Shown here: positions 8,433 to 17,098 of the stretch, piece after piece
How positions within the stretch are numbered: position 1 is the first letter of the stretch
Layout of the letters: the number at the start of each line of letters is the position of its first letter
DNA from: Sphingomonas_B tabacisoli
GTDB lineage: Bacteria; Pseudomonadota; Alphaproteobacteria; Sphingomonadales; Sphingomonadaceae
Direction: 5' to 3'
Length of the DNA: 64,000 bases
Assembly (NCBI RefSeq): GCF_042678385.1
Contig: NZ_JBHUDY010000001.1
Location: forward strand, 1,364,001-1,428,000
The notes under the pieces: model-generated
Seen by the model: the letters and a program-made list of their open reading frames with translations, nothing else
What the model was told of the DNA's origin: nothing
Databases searched by the model: none
Made by a program: the position numbers and the translations under genes

Positions 8433-8956
8433 AGCGTTTCTGGCTCTGGGCGCCGCTGATCGGCTTCGTGATCTTCTTCGGCGTGGTCGCGTTCAAGCTG
8501 GTCAAGCCCGGCGATAATCTGATCACCTCGAAGATGATCGGCAAGCCGGTGCCGGCGTTCGATCTGCCTGCCGGTGCGCCGGGGCGGACTTCGTTCACGA
8601 GCAAGGATCTGCAGGACGGCCGGCCGCGGCTGCTCAACATCTTCGCGAGCTGGTGCATTCCGTGCATCTCCGAGGCGCCGGTGCTGGCGCAGCTGAAGGC
8701 GCAGGGCGTGAGCATCGACGCGATCGCGATCCGCGACCGGCCGGAGGATGTCGCGGGCTTCCTTGCGCGGAACGGCGATCCGTATGACCGGATCGGTTCG
8801 GATGTCGCATCGCGCGTGCAGCTCGCAATGGGCTCGTCGGGCGTGCCGGAAACGTTCGTCGTCGATGGCAAGGGCGTGATCCGCTACCAGCATATCGGCG
8901 ACATAAGGCCGGAGAATATCCCGGAAATCCTCGAGCAACTGGAGAAGGCGAAGTGA
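8429..8956 (+). CDS. ccmG: Thioredoxin-like protein CcmG/DsbE
   Basis: This 175-residue membrane-anchored thioredoxin has an N-terminal helix (residues 4-22) and the active site WCIPC at C76/C79, within FASWCIPCISEAP. It reduces apocytochrome cysteines, or the CcmH disulfide, before haem ligation. The cis-proline region GVPETFVV and the tail match the DsbE family. Position between ccmF and ccmH supports the call. Confidence 0.96.
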   Translation: MKRFWLWAPLIGFVIFFGVVAFKLVKPGDNLITSKMIGKPVPAFDLPAGAPGRTSFTSKDLQDGRPRLLNIFASWCIPCISEAPVLAQLKAQGVSIDAIAIRDRPEDVAGFLARNGDPYDRIGSDVASRVQLAMGSSGVPETFVVDGKGVIRYQHIGDIRPENIPEILEQLEKAK

Positions 8957-9354
8957 GGCGGCTGGCGCTTGCTCTGGCCTTGGCCGCCGCTCCCGTTCTG
9001 GCCGATTCGACGCTGCCGGCGGCGAAGTGGGCGAACGAGCAATTGCCCGATCCTCGCCAAGAGGAAGCGGCCAAGAACCTGATGCTGACGCTTCGCTGCA
9101 TCGTTTGCCAGGGGCAGTCGATCGCCGATTCGGATGCCGAACTGGCCGGCGACATGCGGGCGATGGTGCGGACGCGGATCGCGGCGGGAGAGAAGCCGGA
9201 GGCGATCCGGGCATGGCTGGTCGAGCGCTATGGGCAATGGGTCAGCTACAAGCCGTTGGTCGAGCCGCTGACCTGGCCGCTCTGGTTCGCGCCGCTCGCG
9301 CTGCTGGCCGTCGGCGCCTTCCTTGCGCGCGGCCGTTTCCGGAAGCATCGCTGA
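8953..9354 (+). CDS. ccmH: Cytochrome c maturation protein CcmH (CcmL/Ccl2 type)
   Basis: This 133-residue protein has a signal peptide, the redox motif RCIVCQ (C49, C52), a three-helix domain and a C-terminal transmembrane helix (WPLWFAPLALLAVGAFLA). This is the short CcmH typical of alphaproteobacteria, in which the TPR part is the separate CcmI. It presents reduced apocytochrome to CcmF. Confidence 0.95.
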   Translation: MRRLALALALAAAPVLADSTLPAAKWANEQLPDPRQEEAAKNLMLTLRCIVCQGQSIADSDAELAGDMRAMVRTRIAAGEKPEAIRAWLVERYGQWVSYKPLVEPLTWPLWFAPLALLAVGAFLARGRFRKHR

Positions 9355-9965
9355 TGGGCTGGGTGATCATGTTCGCGCTCGTCGCCATTGTCGGCGCGGC
9401 GCTGTGGAAATCGCGCCATCTGCCGCGCGCGGCGTTCGAGCCGATCGCGGCGGCGCTGCTGCTGGGTCTTGCGGGCTATGCGCTGCAGGGCTCGCCGGGC
9501 CTCCCCAGCCATCGCGTCACGCCGCCCGACGACACGTCCAAGGCCAACGAGACCGAGATCGAAATCCGCAACGAGATGGGCGAGCAGCGCTTCGGCAGCG
9601 GCCCTTCCTGGCTGATGGCGGCGGACGGGGCAATGCGCGCAGGCTCGCCGATGGCGGCGGTCACCTACATCAAGTCCGGCCTGAAGCAGAACCCCAACGA
9701 TCCGGACCTGTGGGTGGGCCTCGGCAATGCGCTGGTGGTGCACAATGGCGGCATGGTCTCGCCGGCCGCGACTTACGCCTTCCAGAAAGCGGCGCAGATT
9801 GCGCCCGAGCATCCGGGGCCGCCCTTCTTCATGGGGCTGGCGCTGGCGCAATCCGGGCAGTTCGCCCAGGCCAGGGCGATCTGGACCGAGCTGTTGAAGC
9901 GAGCGCCGGCCGACGCCCCCTGGAAGGCCGATCTGGAGCAAAGGTTGGCGCAGCTTCCGAGCTAG
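9354..9965 (+). CDS. ccmI: Cytochrome c maturation TPR protein CcmI/CycH
   Basis: This 203-residue protein has two N-terminal transmembrane helices (about residues 2-17 and 28-46) followed by TPR-like repeats (NPNDPDLWVGLGNAL; PEHPGPPFFMGLALAQSG). CcmI binds the C-terminal helix of apocytochromes and delivers them to CcmFH. The ATG at 9354 shares one base with the ccmH stop (TGATG). A longer in-frame extension over ccmH is rejected. Confidence 0.9.
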   Translation: MGWVIMFALVAIVGAALWKSRHLPRAAFEPIAAALLLGLAGYALQGSPGLPSHRVTPPDDTSKANETEIEIRNEMGEQRFGSGPSWLMAADGAMRAGSPMAAVTYIKSGLKQNPNDPDLWVGLGNALVVHNGGMVSPAATYAFQKAAQIAPEHPGPPFFMGLALAQSGQFAQARAIWTELLKRAPADAPWKADLEQRLAQLPS

Positions 9966-9976
9966 GCTATGGCGCG

Positions 9977-10353
9977 CCGGCCAGAGGGTCGGGCGGCCGC
10001 GTCGCACTTCGGTGCGCCGAGGAAAGTCCGGGCTCCACGGAACAACGGTGCCGGGTAACGCCCGGCGAGGGGCGAAAGCCTCTTAGGGAAAGTGCCACAG
10101 AAAGCAGACCGCCGCGGCCTCGGCCAGGCAAGGGCGAAAGGGTGCGGCAAGAGCGCACCGCGGGACCGGCAACGGAACCGGCACGGCAAACCCCACCGGG
10201 AGCAAGACCGAATAGGGGCGGCACATGAGCCTTGTTCCGGCTCGTCGCCCGGGTTGGTTGCTGGAGGCTGTCGGCAACGGCAGCCCGAGAGGAATGGCCG
10301 CACATCGCCCGCAAGGGCGAGGACAGAACCCGGCTTACAGACCCTCTGGCGCC
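9977..10353 (+). ncRNA. rnpB: RNase P RNA, bacterial class A
   Basis: The universally conserved core GAGGAAAGTCCGGGCTCC is present at 10019-10036, followed by the ACAACGGTGCCGGGTAACGC region and GGAAAGTGCCACAGAAA. The 3' end carries ACAGAACCCGGCTTACAG and closes the P1 helix: GCCAGAGGGTC (9980-9990) pairs perfectly with GACCCTCTGGC (10340-10350). It is the catalytic RNA that trims tRNA 5' leaders. Exact ends are estimated from P1. Several open frames crossing it are spurious. Confidence 0.96.
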
Positions 10354-10444
10354 GCGAGGGAGCGCTGCGCGCCGCAGCGCGGTCGGGCGGCGAGGCATGC
10401 CCGGCCCACGCGGCTGGCCAGCGGCGCCACAAGCGCTGACTGAC

Positions 10445-10465
10445 GATGCGGATTCACTCCGCGTC
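10445..10465. terminator. Hairpin between convergent rnpB and a leftward gene
   Basis: An 8-bp stem (GATGCGGA against TCCGCGTC, one G-U pair) with a 5-nt loop lies in the gap where rnpB and the leftward gene at 10475-10807 converge. It has no T-tract on either side, so a terminator role is tentative. Confidence 0.35.
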
Positions 10466-10474
10466 GGCCTCACC

Positions 10475-10807
10475 TCAGCGGTCGCAATATTCCCACTGGC
10501 CGGCGTTGCAGGCAGCGACAGCGTGGCGCCACGCGGCCATCTTGCGCCCATAATCGGCGCGCGCGTCGGCATAACGGGTGTCGCGCGCATTTCGCGCAGC
10601 GTGGAACGCCTGCATCCGCTGCGCGTCGCGCCGGCGGACATAGGCGAGCTGTTCCTGATTCATGCGCTTGATGATGGCGCGATCCCGCGCCCGCGCCGCG
10701 GCACTGCGCATCGTGGGATCGTGCGGATCGTCGGCAAAGGCCGCCGCCGGCAAGAACGTCGCCCCCATCGCGAGCGCGCACACGAACGAACCGAATTTCT
10801 TGAACAT
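10475..10807 (-). CDS. Small exported protein, unknown function
   Basis: This 110-residue protein has a clear Sec signal peptide (MFKKFGSFVCALAMGATFLPAAAFA, cleavage after AFA). The mature part is short, helical and rich in Arg, Ala and Tyr (ARARDRAIIKR, YVRRRDAQRM), with two Cys near the C-terminus (VAACNAGQWEYC) that could form a disulfide. I do not recognise a characterised family; similar small periplasmic proteins are common in sphingomonads. It is monocistronic and lies between rnpB and pckA. Confidence 0.75.
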   Translation of the reverse strand: MFKKFGSFVCALAMGATFLPAAAFADDPHDPTMRSAAARARDRAIIKRMNQEQLAYVRRRDAQRMQAFHAARNARDTRYADARADYGRKMAAWRHAVAACNAGQWEYCDR

Positions 10808-11007
10808 TGGCCCCTCCGAGGCTCTGGCGTCGTTGGGGTACAGTGCAATGAAAAGTCTTAAACAGACCTAACCGACTACCGGCAGGGAACCCGTTCACCA
10901 TTCCGGTCATTTGACGCCAAGGCGCCTCGGGGGTAATCCGCGGGGTATCGAAAAGCGCGCCCTGGTCCTCAGGAGCGCGCCGTTTGTATTGCTTTGGGGA
11001 GGATGCT

Positions 11008-12606
11008 TTGGCCGATCGCGCGCCTGTTCATACGCTTGGGTCTCAGGGCATCGAAACCGGTGCCGAGCTGCACTGGAATCTGACCACGGCGCCGCTGGTC
11101 GAGCATGCCGTGCGCCGCGGCGAAGGCCTGATGGCCAAGGACGGCCCGCTCGTCGTCGCCACGGGCAAGCACACCGGCCGCTCGGCCAACGACAAGTTCA
11201 TCGTCCGCGATGCAGAGACCGAGAACACCGTCTGGTGGGGCAAGACCAACAAGGGCATGACGCCCGACCATTTCCAGGCGCTGAAGCAGGACTTCCTCGC
11301 TCACCTGAAGACCAAGCCGACATTGTTCGTGCAGGACCTGTTCGGCGGTTCGCAGCCCGAGCATCGCGTCCGGGTGCGCGTGATCAACGAATATGCGTGG
11401 CATAACTTGTTCATCCGCACGCTGCTGGTGCGGCCGGAAGAGAGCGAGTTGGCCGGCTTCGTGCCCGAATACACGATCATCGACCTGCCGAGCTTTCAGG
11501 CTGATCCCGAGCGCCACGGCACCCGCAGCGAGACAGTGATCGCGGTCAATTTCTCCGAAAAGCTGATCCTGATCGGCGGCACCGCCTATGCCGGCGAAAT
11601 GAAGAAGAGCGTGTTCGGCATCCTCAATTACCTGCTTCCGGTAAAGGGCGTGATGCCGATGCACTGCTCGGCGAACATCGGCCCGAACGGCGACACGGCG
11701 GTGTTCTTCGGGCTTTCGGGCACCGGCAAGACGACGCTTTCGGCCGACGCCAGCCGCACGCTGATCGGCGACGACGAGCACGGCTGGTCCGACACCGCCG
11801 TCTTCAACTTCGAAGGCGGCTGCTACGCCAAGATGATCCGCCTTTCGCCGGAGGCGGAGCCGGAGATTTACGCGACGTCGAAGCGCTTCGGCACGGTGCT
11901 CGAGAATGTCGTGATCGATCCGGTGACGCGCGAGCTCGATTTCGACGACGCCAGCCTGGCCGAGAACAGCCGCGGCGCCTATCCGATCGATTTCATCCCG
12001 AACACGTCCGAGAAGAATCTCGGGCCGGTTCCGAAGAACATGATCTTCCTGACGGCCGACGCTTACGGCGTGCTGCCGCCGATCGCCAAGCTGACGGCCG
12101 ACCAGGCGATGTATCACTTCCTATCGGGCTATACCGCGCGCGTGGCCGGCACCGAAATCGGCGTGACCGAGCCGGACGCGACCTTCTCTACCTGCTTCGG
12201 CGCGCCTTTCATGCCGCGCCACCCGTCGGTCTATGGCAATCTGCTGAAGGAGCGGATCGCCAAGGGCGGCGTCGATTGCTGGCTGGTCAACACCGGCTGG
12301 ACCGGCGGCAAATACGGCACCGGCAGCCGCATGCCGATCAAGGCGACGCGGGCGCTGCTGAACGCCGCGCTCGACGGATCGCTGAACAATGCCGAGTTCC
12401 GCACCGATCCGAATTTCGGCTTCAAGGTGCCGGTGAGCGTGCCGGGCGTCGACAGCGCGATCCTCGATCCGCGAAGCACTTGGACGGACAAAGCGGCCTA
12501 TGACGAGACCGCCCGCAAGCTCGTCCAGCAGTTTATCGACAATTTCGAGCAATTCGAAGCGCATGTCGACGAAGGCGTCCGCCAGAGCGCGCCCAAGGCC
12601 GCCTGA
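11008..12606 (+). CDS. pckA: Phosphoenolpyruvate carboxykinase (ATP)
   Basis: PckA converts oxaloacetate plus ATP to phosphoenolpyruvate, the first committed step of gluconeogenesis. The 532-residue protein has the P-loop GLSGTGKTTLS (about residues 235-245), the metal/ATP motif LIGDDEHGWSDTAVF and the substrate region MHCSANIG. The start is taken as TTG at 11008 because a strong Shine-Dalgarno GGGAGG (10997-11002) lies 5 nt upstream; an in-frame TTG at 10984 has no such site. In many alphaproteobacteria pckA sits next to chvI/chvG; here those genes are about 47 kb away. Confidence 0.96.
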   Translation: MADRAPVHTLGSQGIETGAELHWNLTTAPLVEHAVRRGEGLMAKDGPLVVATGKHTGRSANDKFIVRDAETENTVWWGKTNKGMTPDHFQALKQDFLAHLKTKPTLFVQDLFGGSQPEHRVRVRVINEYAWHNLFIRTLLVRPEESELAGFVPEYTIIDLPSFQADPERHGTRSETVIAVNFSEKLILIGGTAYAGEMKKSVFGILNYLLPVKGVMPMHCSANIGPNGDTAVFFGLSGTGKTTLSADASRTLIGDDEHGWSDTAVFNFEGGCYAKMIRLSPEAEPEIYATSKRFGTVLENVVIDPVTRELDFDDASLAENSRGAYPIDFIPNTSEKNLGPVPKNMIFLTADAYGVLPPIAKLTADQAMYHFLSGYTARVAGTEIGVTEPDATFSTCFGAPFMPRHPSVYGNLLKERIAKGGVDCWLVNTGWTGGKYGTGSRMPIKATRALLNAALDGSLNNAEFRTDPNFGFKVPVSVPGVDSAILDPRSTWTDKAAYDETARKLVQQFIDNFEQFEAHVDEGVRQSAPKAA

Positions 12607-12650
12607 GCGCTGCGCTTGACGCTGCCGGGCCGCCGCCGCAAGGCCGCGGC

Positions 12651-13316
12651 ATGAGCGACGATTTCGCACGCTGGATCGGGTCCACCCTTGGCGCCGCGCC
12701 GGGGGATCTGGACCTGTACCAGCGCGCGACGACGCACAGCAGCCGCGAGGAAAGCGATTACGAGCGGCTCGAATTCCTGGGAGACCGGGTGCTGGGGCTG
12801 GTGATCGCGCGCTGGCTCTACGAGCGGCATCCGGATGAACCGGAGGGCAAGCTCTCGTGGCGGCTGAACGCATTGGTGTCGGGCGTGGTGTGCGCCGAGA
12901 TCGGGCGTGAGATGGGGCTGGGCGCGCATGTCCGGCTCGGCAAGCAGGCACGTGAGGACGGCGCGGCCGACAGCGACAATGTGCTGGGCGACGTGGTCGA
13001 GGCGCTGATCGGGGCGCTGTATCTGGATCATGGCTTTGACGCCGCGCAGGCGTTCGTGCGGACGCGCTGGGAAGGGCGGATCGACGATCAACGCCGCGCG
13101 CCGCAGCATCCCAAGTCCGCGCTGCAGGAATGGGCCGCCGCGCACCGCCGCAAGCCGCCGGTCTATGCCGTGACCGGGTGCGACGGCCCGCAGCACAATC
13201 CGCGCTTCACCGTCACGGTCTCGATCAAGGGTGCGGGCGAGGCGAGCGCGGAAGGCACGTCGAAACAGGAAGCGGAGACGGCGGCTGCGAAAGCGCTGCT
13301 GGAGCAATTGGGGTGA
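12651..13316 (+). CDS. rnc: Ribonuclease III
   Basis: This 221-residue enzyme cleaves double-stranded RNA in rRNA and mRNA processing. The catalytic signature ERLEFLGDRVLGLV is at residues 38-51 and the second acidic cluster is in LGDVVEALIGALYLD. A double-stranded RNA-binding domain occupies residues 155-219 (PKSALQEWAA to AKALLEQLG). The stop overlaps the era GTG by 4 nt, the usual rnc-era coupling. Confidence 0.97.
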   Translation: MSDDFARWIGSTLGAAPGDLDLYQRATTHSSREESDYERLEFLGDRVLGLVIARWLYERHPDEPEGKLSWRLNALVSGVVCAEIGREMGLGAHVRLGKQAREDGAADSDNVLGDVVEALIGALYLDHGFDAAQAFVRTRWEGRIDDQRRAPQHPKSALQEWAAAHRRKPPVYAVTGCDGPQHNPRFTVTVSIKGAGEASAEGTSKQEAETAAAKALLEQLG

Positions 13317-14206
13317 GCGAACATTGCGGCCTGGTCGCGATCGTGGGCGCGCCGAATGCGGGCAAGTCGACGCTGGTCAATGCGCTGGTGGGGCAGAAAG
13401 TCGCGATCGTCAGTCCCAAGGCGCAGACGACGCGCACGCGGCTGATGGGCATCGCGATCGAGGGCGAGGCGCAGGTGATGCTGGTCGATACGCCCGGCAT
13501 TTTCGAGCCGCGGCGGCGGCTTGACCGGGCGATGGTGCAGGCGGCGTGGGGCGGGGCGGCGGATGCCGACCTGATCGCGCTGATCGTCGACGCCAAGGCC
13601 GGGCTCGGGCCCAAAGTCATGTCGATCGTCGAAGCGCTGAAGAGCCGGCCGGAGCCGAAGCTGCTGGTGCTGAACAAGGTGGATGTCGCAGCCAAGGACA
13701 AATTGCTCGTCCACGCGCAGCGGCTGACCGAGGCGCTGCCGTTCGAGGACGTGTACATGGTGAGTGCGGCGACCGGCGACGGCATCGCCGACCTGAAGCG
13801 CGCGCTGGCGGAGCGGATGCCGGAGGGCCCATGGCATTTCCCCGAGGATCAGGTCAGCGACATCACCGACCGCATGCTCGCCGCCGAAGTGACGCGCGAG
13901 CAGCTGTATCTCCAGCTTCACGCCGAGCTGCCTTATGCCAGCGCGGTCGAGACCGAAGCTTATAAGGAACGGCCGGACGGATCGGTCGAGATCCACCAGC
14001 AGATCCTCGTCGCGCGGCCGACGCAGCGTGCGATCGTGCTCGGCAAGGGCGGTGCGCAGATCAGAGCCATTGGCGAGAAAGCGCGCGCCGAGATCGGAGC
14101 GCAGTTGGGGCGGAAGGTCCACCTCTATCTGCACGTCAAGGTCAAGCCCGACTGGGATGAGGACCGCGGCGTGTTCCGCGACCTGGGGCTGGACTGGGTG
14201 GAATAG
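13313..14206 (+). CDS. era: GTPase Era
   Basis: Era is a 297-residue GTPase that assists 16S rRNA 3'-end maturation and 30S assembly. Visible are G1 GAPNAGKS (residues 12-19), the switch II DTPG, G4 NKVD and a C-terminal KH domain with the RNA-binding GKGGAQIRAIG. The start is GTG at 13313, overlapping the rnc stop; the longer frame through rnc is rejected because it would destroy the coupling and lengthen Era abnormally. Confidence 0.97.
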   Translation: MSEHCGLVAIVGAPNAGKSTLVNALVGQKVAIVSPKAQTTRTRLMGIAIEGEAQVMLVDTPGIFEPRRRLDRAMVQAAWGGAADADLIALIVDAKAGLGPKVMSIVEALKSRPEPKLLVLNKVDVAAKDKLLVHAQRLTEALPFEDVYMVSAATGDGIADLKRALAERMPEGPWHFPEDQVSDITDRMLAAEVTREQLYLQLHAELPYASAVETEAYKERPDGSVEIHQQILVARPTQRAIVLGKGGAQIRAIGEKARAEIGAQLGRKVHLYLHVKVKPDWDEDRGVFRDLGLDWVE

Positions 14207-14209
14207 CCG

Positions 14210-14911
14210 CTACCGGCTGAGCACTTCCTCCACCCATTCCGGCACCAGCTTGCTGGCCGGGCCGGTGCGGGTTTCGGAGAAGAGATAGCTGCCGGCGGAG
14301 GGCTCCAGGTTCAGCTCCAGCGCCCAGGCGCCGTAGTGGCGGGCGGTCTGGACGAAGCCGGCGGCCGGATAGACGGCGCCCGAAGTGCCGATCGACACGA
14401 ACAGGTCGGCGCGCGACAGGGCCGCGTCGATGCGCTCCATCTCGTAGGGCATCTCCCCGAAGAACACGATGTCGGGACGGAGCGCTTTCGCCTCGCATGA
14501 GGGGCAGGGCGGGCGATCGCCCATCGGCTCCTCCCACGCCCGCCGCGCGCCGCAGGCCGCGCAGAGCGCCGACTTCAGCTCGCCGTGCATGTGCAGCATC
14601 CGCTTGGCGCCGGCGCGCTCGTGCAGGTCGTCGACGTTCTGGGTGACGATCAGAAGCCCGCCGGGCCACTGGGCGTCGAGCCGGGCCAAGGCATAGTGCG
14701 CCGCGTTGGGCTCGACTTCGGCCAGCTTCGCCCGGCGCGCGTCGTAAAAGGCATGCACCAGCGCCGGATCGCGCGCGAGGGCCCGCGGCGTACAGACATC
14801 CTCGACCCGGTGGCCTTCCCACAAGCCGTCCTGCCCACGGAAGGTGGCGAGGCCGCTTTCGGCGGAAATGCCCGCGCCGGTCAGGACGACGATGTTTTCG
14901 ATCTCACGCAT
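14210..14911 (-). CDS. cobB: NAD-dependent protein deacylase, Sir2 family
   Basis: This 233-residue sirtuin removes acyl groups from lysines using NAD. It has the NAD motif GAGISAESGLATFRG, the catalytic TQNVDDLHERAG (His as general base), a zinc site of two CxxC pairs (CAACG and CPSC) and GTSGAVYPAAGF. The window between the substrate Tyr/Arg region looks like the bacterial class III (CobB) group, which prefers succinyl/malonyl or acetyl lysine. It is convergent with era, 3 bp apart. Confidence 0.93.
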   Translation of the reverse strand: MREIENIVVLTGAGISAESGLATFRGQDGLWEGHRVEDVCTPRALARDPALVHAFYDARRAKLAEVEPNAAHYALARLDAQWPGGLLIVTQNVDDLHERAGAKRMLHMHGELKSALCAACGARRAWEEPMGDRPPCPSCEAKALRPDIVFFGEMPYEMERIDAALSRADLFVSIGTSGAVYPAAGFVQTARHYGAWALELNLEPSAGSYLFSETRTGPASKLVPEWVEEVLSR

Positions 14912-14943
14912 CCGGGCCGCTTAGCGCATGGGCGGCGTCGCCG

Positions 14944-15858
14944 TCACGGCTTGTCGATGAACGCGCGCACCAGCTTTACCGTCGCTTGCGGGTTTTCTTC
15001 CATGATCCAGTGGCCCGAGGCCGGAACGACGCCTCCGCTCACATTGTCCGCGCCCGCCCGCATGAGGTCGGCCATCTGGGCACCGAAGCTCTTTTCGCCG
15101 CCAAGGGCGAGGACCGGCATCTTCAGCTTGCCGTGAGCGGTGAGCCAGGCGCGGTTGTCGATCGCGTCCTGATCGAAGGCGTGAAACTGCTCGAAGCCGG
15201 AATGCATCGCGCCGGCAAGCGCGTAGAGTCGGGCGTAATGCTGGCGCGATTGTTCGGTGAAGCGTTTCGGATCGGCTGAGAATTCGTTCCAGAAGCGATC
15301 GAGATAGATGCGCTCGCGACCGGCGACGAGCCGCTCCATGTCCGGTCCGCCGAAGCGAAAATGCCAGAGCAGGGGGTTCTGGACGATCTGCTCCCAGGGG
15401 CCGACGCCGGGAACGGGTGCGTCGATCACGACAAGCCGGGAGACGCGCTCGGGATGTTTCTCCGCAAAGGCGAAGGCGACCATGTTGCCGATGTCGTGCG
15501 CGACGATGTCGGCGCGGGCGATCTTCAGCCGGTCGAGCACGCCGGCCACATCTTCGGCCTGGTTCATCTTGGTGAAGCCGCCGGCCGGTTTGGACGACAG
15601 GCCGAGGCCACGCAGATCGGGAGCGATGACGGTGTGGTCACGGATCAGGTCGGCGGCGAGCGGCGCCCACATGTCGCCGGTCTCACCATAGCCGTGGAGG
15701 AGGACGATCGCCGGTCCCGATCCGCCGACACGGACGTGGATCGTCGCGCCGTTCACGGCCACATCCTCGGTTCGGAAGGCGGCGGGATAAGGCGGCACTT
15801 GAGCGCCGAGTGGAGCGGCGAACGCGAGCGCAGCGGCCAAGCCCAAGATAAAGCGCAT
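14944..15858 (-). CDS. Exported alpha/beta hydrolase (epoxide hydrolase/dehalogenase type)
   Basis: This 304-residue alpha/beta hydrolase has a signal peptide (MRFILGLAAALAFAAPLGAQ). The oxyanion motif LLHGYGETGDMW and the nucleophile elbow VAHDIGN contain Asp rather than Ser, which is the pattern of epoxide hydrolases and haloalkane or fluoroacetate dehalogenases; the catalytic His is in SGHWIMEENP. The substrate is unknown. ATG at 15858 is preferred over GTG at 15867 because GGGAG lies 8 nt upstream. It is adjacent to and co-directional with the cupredoxin gene, 15 bp apart. Confidence 0.87.
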   Translation of the reverse strand: MRFILGLAAALAFAAPLGAQVPPYPAAFRTEDVAVNGATIHVRVGGSGPAIVLLHGYGETGDMWAPLAADLIRDHTVIAPDLRGLGLSSKPAGGFTKMNQAEDVAGVLDRLKIARADIVAHDIGNMVAFAFAEKHPERVSRLVVIDAPVPGVGPWEQIVQNPLLWHFRFGGPDMERLVAGRERIYLDRFWNEFSADPKRFTEQSRQHYARLYALAGAMHSGFEQFHAFDQDAIDNRAWLTAHGKLKMPVLALGGEKSFGAQMADLMRAGADNVSGGVVPASGHWIMEENPQATVKLVRAFIDKP

Positions 15859-15873
15859 TATCTCCACTCCCTA

Positions 15874-16266
15874 TTATTGAACGACGATCTGACCCGTCAT
15901 GCCGAAGCTGGAATGCAGGAAGTGCGAGCAGTGGAGCTTGTAGGTGCCGGCCGCCGGCGCGACGAGGCGGATGTCGACGCTTTCGCCCTTCTTCAGCTCG
16001 ATCGTGCCTTTGCCGACCCTGGCGCGGTCCGCAGTCGAGACCTGGGCGGCGGCGAAGAACTGCGCGGCGTCGAAATTGTGGCCGCCGCTGGCTTCGTTGA
16101 CGAGGTGCAGCCGATAGGGCTCGCCGTGGCGGAGCTGGATCGTGTCCGGCGTGAATTTGAAGTTGGAGAGGCGGACGTCGACCTCGCGCGCGCTGCTCCA
16201 GTCCGGTTGGGCGCGGGCGGAGGAGGAGAGAGCGAGCATGACGAACGCGAGCAACAGGTACCGCAT
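15874..16266 (-). CDS. Cupredoxin-domain periplasmic protein
   Basis: This 130-residue protein has a signal peptide (MRYLLLAFVMLALSSSARA) and a single cupredoxin fold. Type 1 copper ligands can be read as His in SGGHNFDA and the Cys, His and Met in LHCSHFLHSSFGM. It would bind copper in the periplasm and shuttle electrons or buffer copper. The longer frame upstream (to 16440) is rejected because it overlaps the divergent dapB. It is probably transcribed with the hydrolase downstream. Confidence 0.87.
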   Translation of the reverse strand: MRYLLLAFVMLALSSSARAQPDWSSAREVDVRLSNFKFTPDTIQLRHGEPYRLHLVNEASGGHNFDAAQFFAAAQVSTADRARVGKGTIELKKGESVDIRLVAPAAGTYKLHCSHFLHSSFGMTGQIVVQ

Positions 16267-16348
16267 CAAAGCCTCCGTTTCGGATACGTCATCATAGACG
16301 AAAGCCGCGCCTTGTTCATTCCCAGATTTTGCCGGAAAGAGCGTGGCC

Positions 16349-17098
16349 ATGAAGATCGGGATCCTGGGTGTGACCGGCCGCATGGGCCGGGCGATCGGCA
16401 ACGCTGCGGCGGAAGCCGGCGTTACGGTCGCGGGCGGCATCGATCGCGAAGGCGCGGTGCATGGCGACTACGCCGATGCGGCTTCCCTGGCGGCGGCGAG
16501 CGACGTGCTGATCGATTTCTCCGCGGTCGCGGCGTTCGATGAGCATCTGAAGATCGCGGTCGAGGCAGGAAAGCCAATCCTGATCGGGACGACCGGACTG
16601 CAGCCCGAGCATCATGCGACGATCGACGAGGCGGCGAAGGCGATCGCGGTGCTGCAATCGGCGAACACGTCGCTCGGCATCAACCTGCTGCGCGGGCTGA
16701 TCGAGCAGGCGGCGGCGCGGCTGGGGCCGGACTGGGACATCGAGGTGCTGGAAATGCACCACCGGCACAAGGTCGACGCGCCTTCGGGCACCGCGTTGCT
16801 GCTCGCGCAATCGGCGGCGAAGGGGCGGGGATCGACGCTGCAGGAACTGAGCCGGTTCGACCGGATCAGCGAGCATCCGCATGCCCGCGAGGAAGGGACG
16901 ATCGGCTATGCGTCCCTGCGCGGCGGATCGGTCGCGGGCGATCACATGCTGATCTTCGCGGGCGAGGGGGAACGGATCGAGTTCGGCCACCGCGCCGACA
17001 GCCGCGCAATCTTCGCCCGCGGGGCGATCCGCGGGGCGGAATGGCTCAAGGACCAGCCGGCAGGCCGCTACACCATGGTCGACGTGCTCGGCCTGTGA
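16349..17098 (+). CDS. dapB: 4-hydroxy-tetrahydrodipicolinate reductase
   Basis: DapB reduces hydroxy-tetrahydrodipicolinate with NAD(P)H in the lysine/diaminopimelate pathway. The 249-residue protein shows the nucleotide motif GVTGRMGRAIG and the substrate/catalytic motif EMHHRHKVDAPSGTA. ATG at 16349 is chosen because GGAAAG sits at a good distance; a GTG two codons earlier is possible. It is the first gene of a five-gene rightward run (dapB, permease, aminotransferase, nth) with GTGA overlaps. Confidence 0.95.
   Translation: MKIGILGVTGRMGRAIGNAAAEAGVTVAGGIDREGAVHGDYADAASLAAASDVLIDFSAVAAFDEHLKIAVEAGKPILIGTTGLQPEHHATIDEAAKAIAVLQSANTSLGINLLRGLIEQAAARLGPDWDIEVLEMHHRHKVDAPSGTALLLAQSAAKGRGSTLQELSRFDRISEHPHAREEGTIGYASLRGGSVAGDHMLIFAGEGERIEFGHRADSRAIFARGAIRGAEWLKDQPAGRYTMVDVLGL

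Noticed and set aside
10092..10861. Several open frames on both strands over the RNase P RNA.
   Set aside because: Conserved rnpB sequence and P1 pairing explain this DNA.
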